Source of the DNA: Bacteroidales bacterium
Lineage (GTDB): Bacteria; Bacteroidota; Bacteroidia; Bacteroidales; P3
Reading direction: 5' to 3'
Assembly: GCA_012837565.1 (NCBI GenBank)
Contig: DUQY01000041.1
Span: forward strand, 1 to 5,583
DNA length: 5,583 nt
In this document: positions 1 to 5,583 of the stretch, piece after piece
How the letters are laid out: each line of letters opens with the position of its first letter
How positions within the stretch are numbered: the stretch's first letter is position 1
Notes under the pieces: model-generated
Told to the model about the DNA's origin: nothing
The model's database searches: none
What the model saw: only the letters and a program-made list of their open reading frames with translations
Program-made: the position numbers and the translations under genes

Positions 1-324
1 AAAGGTGGTGATGAGAAAATCCAAGAAACATTAAAAAAATTAGGCTTTGCGTTTAGGGATGAGTTTTCATTAGATGAGAATGTTCGTAGGTTGAAATCAA
101 GGAATGAGAATAATCTGATTAAAATTAATGAACGTAGAGATGAGTTGAAGGCAATGACCAACATCAAAGAGACTAAGAAAGATGCACCTATTGAAAAATC
201 GTTAGTGTTGGTTGAGAAACATTATAATAGGGATATTGACCTGAAAAAGATTAGTGTTAAGAAGTGGCTAACGATGAAAAATCAAGTTTTGGAAGATATT
301 AAACGTTCGCAAAAGAATAAGTAA
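1..324 (+). CDS. 3' part of small basic protein upstream of the tape measure gene (possible tail assembly chaperone)
   Basis: The reading frame is open from the first base of the window to a TAA at 322-324, so 107 C-terminal residues are visible and the true start lies upstream. A TTG at base 91 could be read as a start, but the frame is open and protein-like before it (a KLGFAFRDEFSLDENVRRL stretch), so I do not accept it. I do not recognise a domain. The visible part is predicted to be mostly helical, rich in Lys, Arg, Glu and Asn, without cysteine, signal peptide or membrane segment, and ends in a lysine-rich tail (RSQKNK). A more conserved-looking patch is the segment EKHYNRDIDLKKISVKKWL near residues 76-94 of the visible part. 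Its stop overlaps the next ATG by one base, so it is in one operon with the tape measure gene. In long-tailed phages this position usually encodes a tail assembly chaperone (gpG/gpGT type) or a tail completion protein. That role is inferred from position only. Confidence 0.72.
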   Translation, partial: KGGDEKIQETLKKLGFAFRDEFSLDENVRRLKSRNENNLIKINERRDELKAMTNIKETKKDAPIEKSLVLVEKHYNRDIDLKKISVKKWLTMKNQVLEDIKRSQKNK

Positions 325-326
325 TG
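322..326 (+). promoter_or_regulatory. TAATG stop-start overlap coupling the first gene to the tape measure gene
   Basis: The TAA stop of the upstream gene (322-324) shares its last base with the ATG of the tape measure gene (324-326). The preceding bases (CAAAAGAATAAG) are A-rich and contain no convincing Shine-Dalgarno sequence. This fits either translational coupling by terminating ribosomes or the A-rich, leader-independent initiation usual in Bacteroidota. The overlap is seen directly; the coupling is inferred. Confidence 0.7.
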
Positions 327-3300
327 GCAGACGAAAAGAAAATAATTGAAGAGGTAAGTGGCGCGGTTGTAAAATTGACCGAGGTATTCAAAGGGTTGCA
401 AGAAGTGATTAATGGCAATTTAACCCAACAGGAGCAACTCATCCAATATATGACCGAGCTGAAAGATGCTATTGGTTCAAGTAAGGAGTTGAAAGACTTC
501 GTAAAAGTGTCCGCAGAAATGCAGAAGACTCAACAGGCACTTTCAAAAACTCAATCGGATGCTATAAAAATTCAACAGGAAGCTGAGAAACTCAAGCAAC
601 AGGAAATACGAACAAATATAGCAGCTACAAATGCATTAAAGGCTGAGGAACAACATAAGCAAGCAGCTATAAGGACTGACAGTGCATTATCAAGGGAGAA
701 AGAACGATTAAGGAAGTTGCAAGAAAAAGCCACAAGGGAAAGCGAAAAAGCAAAGTCAGCATATCAACAAGAATCAGCTAGGTTATTGGAATTAACGAAA
801 AGAGCAAAAGATGCAGCTGTTCAATACGGAGTTAATTCTAAACAGGCGAAATCATTAAGATTAGAGCAACAAAAATTAGACAAGAGCATTAAAGCTGTTG
901 ATTCAAGCCTTGGCATCCATAATCGTAATGTGGGTAATTACGGGAGCGCTTTACAGGGGGTTGCAGGGAAATTGTTAGGAGCATTTGGAATAGTAGGTGG
1001 GATTCAATTATTGTCAAAGGCTTTAAAATCAGCGTTTGCAGTTTCAAGAGATTATGAAAAGCAAAATGCCGTATTAGCAGGTGTTTTAGGTAAAAATACA
1101 AGCGAAATAAGCAAGTTAACAAAAGAGTCTAGAAGGTTAGGCGCAACAACGGCATTTACCGCATCTGAGGTGGTTGAGTTGCAGGTTGAACTTGCTAGAC
1201 TTGGGAAAACAGAAAGCGAAATAATCGCAATGACTGAGGGTATAGTAGATGCTACGATTGCGCTGGGCAGTGAAACAGGCGAAACAGCCGCATTGGTTGG
1301 GGCAACTCTTAACGCTTTCCAGTTGAAAGCAAGAGACAGCTCTAAGGTGGCGGACATACTGACATTGTCAACACAAAGGAGTGCATTGTCATTCCAGAAG
1401 CTGAATGTGGCTTTACCAATAGTTTCAGGCGCAGCAGCAGCAGCGGGGTACTCTCTTGAGCAAACAGTAGCAATGTTAGGTCAGGCAGCGGATAGAGGTA
1501 TTGATGCAAGTACAGCAGCGACTTCATTACGAAATATATTTTTAGAATTATCTAAAAAAGGGATAACATTAAGTGAAGCACTTGAAAAGATAAACAAATC
1601 ACAGGACAAACTTTCAACTGCAAATGAACTTTTCGGAAAAAGGGCAGCAGTTACGGCATTAGCCTTGGCCGATACAACTGACAAAACAAAAGATCTGACC
1701 GAAGCTTTAGAAAATGCTGGCGGCACAGCTAAGGAGGTAGCTGAAACTCAACTAGACACTTTAGATGGGCAGATAAGATTACTTAGTAGCGCATGGGAAG
1801 AGTTCATTTTGCAATTAGGTAATGCAGATTCAGCACTTGGTAAGTTCGCGGTTGGTACTATTGAATTTTTGAAAAATGCTTTAATCCAATGGACTAATAT
1901 AGATGACCACCTGGCACTTATTTTCAGAAGGACTGAGAACTTAGCAGATTCGACTTTGAAATATATGATAGAATCGGGACAGGCATTGTTCAATAGTGGG
2001 AATGAGATAGGGAAAACTTTAAAACAGATTACAGAAAATTACGAGAAATTAGCTGAAGGCGCAAAAAAAGCTATTTCATTTGAAGATTTTATAGCTGAAT
2101 CATTAAGGGCAGAAAAAGAAACTATTGGAGGGGCTAGGAGAATTGCACAGTTCTATGTAAAATATCTAGAAGAAAGAGCAGCGGAAGAGAATAAAAATGC
2201 AGAAATAATAAAAGAGAAAATTAAAGTAGAAGTAGAGGAAATTGAAATAATAACAGACCTTATAAAAATTCAAGAAGAGCTATTGAAACAAGCACGGGAG
2301 ATGCCAGGAAGGACTGAGCGTGAAGTCGCATCAAGGAATAATAAAATAAAGATTATTGAACTTGAAATAAAAAGATTAAAAGAATTAGGAGTAGTAGAGC
2401 AAGAAGAGGTTGAAATAACAACAGACCTTATACTAATTCAAGAAGAGCTATTGAAACAAGCACGGGAAATGCCAGGGAAAACTGAAAATGAGATAGCTGC
2501 AAGGAACAATAAAATAAAGATTATTGAGCTTGAGATCAAAAGACTAAGAGAATTAGGAGTAGTAGAACAAGAAGTTGATGATTATATAGATACTGAAGCA
2601 GAGAAGACAGAAATTCTAAAAAGAGCATTGAAAGAGCGTCAAGATTTAGAAAAAGAAGCTGGAAAAAGTGCTTTTGGACTTCAAAAAGCAGTAGTAAACG
2701 CAATATTTGAGTCTAAAAATGAGCAATATGAAAAGGATTTAGAAGCAAATTCGAAATATTATGATAATCTGTTGTCCAACGAAGAGTTAAGTCTTGAACA
2801 AAGAGCATTATTTGAAGCTCAAAGAGTTGAGAAAGAAAATCAAATAAGAGCCGACCAACGAGCAAATGAAAAAAAACAATTCCTTTTTGAGCAAGCTATG
2901 AAAGTGGGCGAGATATACATGAATACATCATTAGCCATTGCAAAGACAACAGCAGCTTATGCAGCTATACCAGGGGGAGCATTAATAGCAGCACCTATTA
3001 TTGGATTAATCAAAGCAAATGCAGCACTTCAGATTGGTACTGTATTGGCTCAATCAATACCAAAGTTTGCAAAAGGTACAATGAATGCACCTGAAGGTCT
3101 AGCGATGGTTGGTGAAAGAGGAACAGAGCTTAAGATTACTCCAAAAGGTGAAGCAAGTTTTACGCCATCAGATGCAAGTCTTGATTATTTAGAAAAAGGG
3201 ACTAAGATTATACCAAATCATGACCTAGTGGATATGATCAATAGGTATTCAACTGCTTCAATTATTAACGAGGGTATACCAGTCTCGAACAATGATATTC

Positions 3301-3464
3301 TTATTGCAAATGCTTTATTGGAGCTGAAAAAAGAGAACAAAAAGAATAATGAGAAACTTCTTAAAGCGTTAAGTAAGGAAACAAAAACAAAGGATAATTC
3401 TATTGATAGGATGCGGAAAAACGCTTTACAGAAAAAAATAGAAGGTAAAAATTTATATAACTGA
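324..3464 (+). CDS. Phage tail tape measure protein, TP901 family core
   Basis: This 1046-residue protein would be the ruler and scaffold inside the tail tube, setting tail length and probably helping DNA delivery. Residues 1 to about 200 are charged coiled coil rich in Glu, Lys and Gln, ending in HNRNVGNYG (199-207), a motif I associate with Bacteroidetes tape measures. A hydrophobic Gly/Ala-rich segment follows (207-238). Residues about 243-500 resemble the TP901 tape measure core: TAFTASEV (276-283), LQVELARLG (286-294), DRGIDASTAATSLRNIF (390-406), ELFGKRAAVTALAL (435-448) and a closing SAWEEF (489-494). Residues about 570-865 are again helical and contain a 56-residue tandem duplication (640-751). 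A second hydrophobic segment (868-910) precedes a C-terminal motif typical of tape measures: KFAKGTMNAPEG (914-925), GERGTEL (930-936) and GTKIIP (959-964). The extreme C-terminus is lysine-rich. No peptidase or peptidoglycan hydrolase motif is visible. The ATG at 324 overlaps the upstream stop by one base. The family call is strong, based on motifs and length. Confidence 0.95.
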   Translation: MADEKKIIEEVSGAVVKLTEVFKGLQEVINGNLTQQEQLIQYMTELKDAIGSSKELKDFVKVSAEMQKTQQALSKTQSDAIKIQQEAEKLKQQEIRTNIAATNALKAEEQHKQAAIRTDSALSREKERLRKLQEKATRESEKAKSAYQQESARLLELTKRAKDAAVQYGVNSKQAKSLRLEQQKLDKSIKAVDSSLGIHNRNVGNYGSALQGVAGKLLGAFGIVGGIQLLSKALKSAFAVSRDYEKQNAVLAGVLGKNTSEISKLTKESRRLGATTAFTASEVVELQVELARLGKTESEIIAMTEGIVDATIALGSETGETAALVGATLNAFQLKARDSSKVADILTLSTQRSALSFQKLNVALPIVSGAAAAAGYSLEQTVAMLGQAADRGIDASTAATSLRNIFLELSKKGITLSEALEKINKSQDKLSTANELFGKRAAVTALALADTTDKTKDLTEALENAGGTAKEVAETQLDTLDGQIRLLSSAWEEFILQLGNADSALGKFAVGTIEFLKNALIQWTNIDDHLALIFRRTENLADSTLKYMIESGQALFNSGNEIGKTLKQITENYEKLAEGAKKAISFEDFIAESLRAEKETIGGARRIAQFYVKYLEERAAEENKNAEIIKEKIKVEVEEIEIITDLIKIQEELLKQAREMPGRTEREVASRNNKIKIIELEIKRLKELGVVEQEEVEITTDLILIQEELLKQAREMPGKTENEIAARNNKIKIIELEIKRLRELGVVEQEVDDYIDTEAEKTEILKRALKERQDLEKEAGKSAFGLQKAVVNAIFESKNEQYEKDLEANSKYYDNLLSNEELSLEQRALFEAQRVEKENQIRADQRANEKKQFLFEQAMKVGEIYMNTSLAIAKTTAAYAAIPGGALIAAPIIGLIKANAALQIGTVLAQSIPKFAKGTMNAPEGLAMVGERGTELKITPKGEASFTPSDASLDYLEKGTKIIPNHDLVDMINRYSTASIINEGIPVSNNDILIANALLELKKENKKNNEKLLKALSKETKTKDNSIDRMRKNALQKKIEGKNLYN
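2241..2576 (+). repeat. In-frame tandem duplication, 2 x 168 bp, inside the tape measure gene
   Basis: Two adjacent 168-base copies, 2241-2408 and 2409-2576, encode residues 640-695 and 696-751 of the tape measure protein. By hand alignment without gaps they match at about 143 of 168 bases and 47 of 56 residues, including an identical 33-base block (2267-2299 versus 2435-2467). Both copies share the segments QEELLKQAREMPG, NNKIKIIELEIKRL and ELGVVEQE. Differences include both silent and amino-acid-changing substitutions, so the duplication is not brand new. Each unit looks like two helices separated by a short MPG turn. After copy 2 the sequence moves into unrelated charged helix, with no convincing third copy. 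Confidence 0.95.
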
Positions 3465-3466
3465 TG
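3462..3466 (+). promoter_or_regulatory. TGATG stop-start overlap coupling tape measure to the baseplate-like gene
   Basis: The TGA of the tape measure gene (3462-3464) shares one base with the ATG of the next gene (3464-3466), repeating the arrangement at the previous junction. An AGAAGG-like purine run near 3439-3444 lies about 19 bases before the ATG, too far for normal Shine-Dalgarno pairing, and the bases between are AT-rich. Re-initiation or A/T-rich initiation is more likely. The use of TGA as a stop here also argues for the standard bacterial code. Confidence 0.7.
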
Positions 3467-5583
3467 GCTACATTTAGATATACACTAAGGACACCTGATG
3501 CAGTGGTTCAGTTTGGAACTGAGCAAGTGCGTAATTGGCAAGATGTGAAGCCATCTATTGTAAAGAATAGAACGTATAGGGGCGTGTTCCAGACTATGAC
3601 CAGTACCATTGAGTTTGTAGATCAGATAAGAGATCTAATAATAAGAACTGTAGATAATCACGGGTACGATGTAGGTGTTTTTTTGACTGTTGAGATAGGC
3701 AACGATAACAGGGAGCGTTCAAGTTTCAGAACTTTTGAGGGCTTATCAGATATGAAAGCCGAGATTTCTGAAATTGACATTACTGAATTAGCCGTTTCCC
3801 TTAATTTTATTGAGAGTGGTTTTGTCTCCGATATTCTTAATCGCGAAGCCGTCAAAGTAAACCTAGATGTAACAGAGACAATAGACGGTGAGACAATATT
3901 ACCATCTTATGAAGACTTATTACAAGATTTGCACTTGCACGACCGCCGACTTATATACGAGTCGAAATTTGAGAAGCAAGGGGATCATTTTCTTGTTCTT
4001 CAAACAACTGGCTTAGGAGATGGAGGCGGTGGGATAGGCATCCCAGCAAATATAGTATATCGGTCTGGGGATAATATGCAAAGTATTTTTCCTGCAATAG
4101 GCTCTTTAAAAGTTACTGACAGAGGGGTATATTCTTTCCTTTACGATAGTGCCTATAGTGGTGATATTAATGTAAAAGGGAAAGTAAAAGGGGAATTTTA
4201 TTTCCCGCCCCCAGGTTCTCCAGATTTAGAAGAGGGGTGGGGATTGACTGGCTCATTCAGATGGCAATTAGATTTATTCGTAGGGTATGAGGGGGCACGA
4301 GATGGGAAGATAGGTCGAATTATTAAAACATTGGCCACGGGATCTGATATTACTGTGAATAACTCCCGTGCTATTTTTGATGCTAACTTTGACGAAGATT
4401 TTAATATTCAAGAAGGCGATAGTGTTGGGATAATATTCTTTATTTTAACAAATGTTGGCGATCCTGTGTCATTCGAAGCGCATATAACCACTGATGAGGT
4501 TGAGTTTGAGAGTTCATTTTTAGGCGAGTTCCCAGCAACAATAGCAAAATCTTTAAAACCTCATGAACTTTTTGAAAGATTAATCCATGTAATCACAGGC
4601 GAGGAAAACGCCTTCTATTCTGATTACTTCGGGCGTGAAGATTTAGGATATGAGAAAGATGGTGAAGGCGCTTATTTGTCAGTGCTAAACGGGTTAATGA
4701 TTAGAGGGTTTCCAGATGACGAAACACATCTAAACACAAGTTTCAAAGAAGCATTTGAAGCGTTCAGCAAAGAAAAAAATCTAGTCGGAACTGTTCAAAC
4801 TATAAATAATAAAAAGGTTTTCAGAATTGAGAAGTACGATGACATTTATATTCAAAAAGTATCTTTAAAATTAGGAGCGATTCTGGATGTATCGAGGTCA
4901 ATAGATTATGAGCGTATTTTTTCAGAAATTAAAACAGGAGGCAAAGATGAAGAGTATGAAGAAGTGAACGGCCTATATTCTTTTAATGGCGAATTTAATT
5001 TTGCCACGCCACTTCAAACGAGCGCCAGTATTTTAAATTTGATAAGTCCATACAGGAAAGATGATATAGGCATTGAGTTGACTAGAAGATTGCAATATGA
5101 ATCAGACCCTACAAAAGATTATAGAGCGGACAAAGATATCTTTATAATTGATTCATATTTATCAAATGGGATGCTTTACGCAAGAAGGGCGGAGCAATAT
5201 TCAGTAGTTAACGGCATCTATGAAGCTCAGTATGTTTACAACTTGAATCTCTCGCCAGTCAGACAATTGATGTTATGGGGTAATGTTATAAGTAGTGGAT
5301 TGCTTCAAAAAATAGATAAGTCTTTAAAATTTACCAAGGGCGCAAAAAATCAAGATCTAGAGAGCCAGAAAATAGGGGATCCTTTAATTGTTGAATCGGA
5401 AGACATCCCTGTATTAGGATTAGCTAAACCGATTATTTTGCCTGATGACATTTTGATTGCAGAAGCGAAAATGACATTTGATGAATACAGAGTCATATCA
5501 GAAAAAACTACTCATCTAATTGAGTTTGAAAATAAAGGGGTAACAATTTTTGGATATATCTCAAATGCTGAGTTTGATTTTGA
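3464..5583 (+). CDS. Large beta-rich tail protein, probable baseplate/tail-tip component (Dit/Tal-like position), 3' end missing
   Basis: The frame opens with ATG at 3464 and stays open to the end of the window, giving 706 complete codons; the last two bases (GA) begin a further codon. Residues 1 to about 135 form a beta-rich N-terminal domain with NWQDVKPSIVKNRTYRGVF (24-42) and a closing FIESGFVSDILNREAVKVN (115-133). A Gly-rich linker (183-192) leads into a central beta-rich region (about 193-355) that looks like an inserted module. A helical segment KPHELFERLIHVITG (365-379) starts the C-terminal half, followed by FKEAFEAFSKEKNL (427-440), VFRIEKYDDIYI (452-463), GIELTRR (536-542) and DIFIID (558-563). 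From memory, this order matches a family of uncharacterised tail proteins encoded just after the tape measure in Bacteroidetes prophages. By position it should lie at the distal tail tip, like Dit/Tal proteins of other siphophages. No signal peptide or membrane segment is seen. Role confidence is moderate; reality of the gene is near certain. Confidence 0.85.
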   Translation, partial: MATFRYTLRTPDAVVQFGTEQVRNWQDVKPSIVKNRTYRGVFQTMTSTIEFVDQIRDLIIRTVDNHGYDVGVFLTVEIGNDNRERSSFRTFEGLSDMKAEISEIDITELAVSLNFIESGFVSDILNREAVKVNLDVTETIDGETILPSYEDLLQDLHLHDRRLIYESKFEKQGDHFLVLQTTGLGDGGGGIGIPANIVYRSGDNMQSIFPAIGSLKVTDRGVYSFLYDSAYSGDINVKGKVKGEFYFPPPGSPDLEEGWGLTGSFRWQLDLFVGYEGARDGKIGRIIKTLATGSDITVNNSRAIFDANFDEDFNIQEGDSVGIIFFILTNVGDPVSFEAHITTDEVEFESSFLGEFPATIAKSLKPHELFERLIHVITGEENAFYSDYFGREDLGYEKDGEGAYLSVLNGLMIRGFPDDETHLNTSFKEAFEAFSKEKNLVGTVQTINNKKVFRIEKYDDIYIQKVSLKLGAILDVSRSIDYERIFSEIKTGGKDEEYEEVNGLYSFNGEFNFATPLQTSASILNLISPYRKDDIGIELTRRLQYESDPTKDYRADKDIFIIDSYLSNGMLYARRAEQYSVVNGIYEAQYVYNLNLSPVRQLMLWGNVISSGLLQKIDKSLKFTKGAKNQDLESQKIGDPLIVESEDIPVLGLAKPIILPDDILIAEAKMTFDEYRVISEKTTHLIEFENKGVTIFGYISNAEFDF

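Noticed and set aside
33..39. A perfect A AAA AAA slippery heptamer in the zero frame of the gene preceding the tape measure gene, suggesting a lambda G/GT-style programmed -1 frameshift.
   Set aside because: A -1 shift here reaches a TAG at 54-56 after five codons. The -1 frame also carries a TAA at 318-320 just before the tape measure ATG, so no fusion to the tape measure could be made by a shift upstream of that codon. Upstream sequence outside the window was not visible, so a frameshift earlier in the gene cannot be excluded.
91..324. A 77-residue gene starting at the TTG at base 91.
   Set aside because: The frame is open to the first base of the window and reads as plausible protein before the TTG, with no ribosome binding site at it. 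The gene is better described as truncated by the window edge.
889..1993. Several reverse-strand open frames of 61-101 codons opposite the tape measure gene.
   Set aside because: They lie antisense to the conserved core of a clearly coding gene, overlap each other, have no recognisable protein features and are explained by the composition of the sense strand.
3658..3855. A reverse-strand open frame of 65 codons opposite the baseplate-like gene.
   Set aside because: It is antisense to a continuous 706-codon coding frame and shows no domain, start context or operon partner.
4191..4206. Small inverted repeat GGGAA...TTCCC that could look like a terminator stem.
   Set aside because: It is only five base pairs, lies in the middle of an open coding frame and has no T-run after it.
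5581..5583. A TGA at the very last three bases that could be taken as the stop of the third gene.
   Set aside because: It is out of frame. The gene's frame reads TTT at 5579-5581 and then GA at 5582-5583, so the gene continues past the window.
1..5583. Search for CRISPR arrays, tRNAs, insertion sequences, diversity-generating retroelement template or variable repeats, and attachment sites.
   Set aside because: All sequence is accounted for by three abutting tail genes. The only repeat is the in-frame duplication in the tape measure gene, and no evenly spaced repeat, tRNA fold, transposase or terminal inverted repeat was seen.

Overview
The window is one stretch of a tail morphogenesis operon from a long-tailed (siphovirus-like) phage or prophage, read entirely on the + strand. 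The likely host is a member of the Bacteroidota. This rests on three things: low GC by eye; no clear Shine-Dalgarno sequence before either visible start codon; and tail proteins that look like those of Bacteroidetes prophages, namely an RNVGNYG motif just before the tape-measure core, a GERGTE...GTKIIP motif near its C-terminus, and the architecture of the protein encoded downstream. The family recognition is from memory and was not checked by a database search. Genus and species cannot be determined.

Layout: (1) bases 1-324 hold the 3' end of a small, very basic and helical protein whose start lies before the window. It sits where tail phages usually encode a tail assembly chaperone. (2) Bases 324-3464 hold a complete 1046-residue tail tape measure protein with a TP901-type core, long flanking coiled coils, a hydrophobic segment on each side and an internal 56-residue tandem duplication. 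(3) Bases 3464-5583 hold the first 706 codons of a large beta-rich protein, still open at the window's end. It is probably the baseplate or tail-tip protein that follows the tape measure in Bacteroidetes siphophages.

The three genes are packed with no intergenic DNA. Each downstream ATG shares one base with the preceding stop codon (TAATG at 322-326 and TGATG at 3462-3466), which suggests translational coupling. No promoter, terminator, RNA gene, CRISPR array, insertion sequence or attachment site is visible, and there is no gene-free stretch. The genes would act together as follows: the tape measure sets tail length while tail tubes polymerise, perhaps held soluble by the first gene's product, and the third protein caps the distal end of the tail.

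This is mostly a conventional tail module. The points most worth a second look are the in-frame tandem duplication in the tape measure and the glycine-linked insert in the middle of the third protein.
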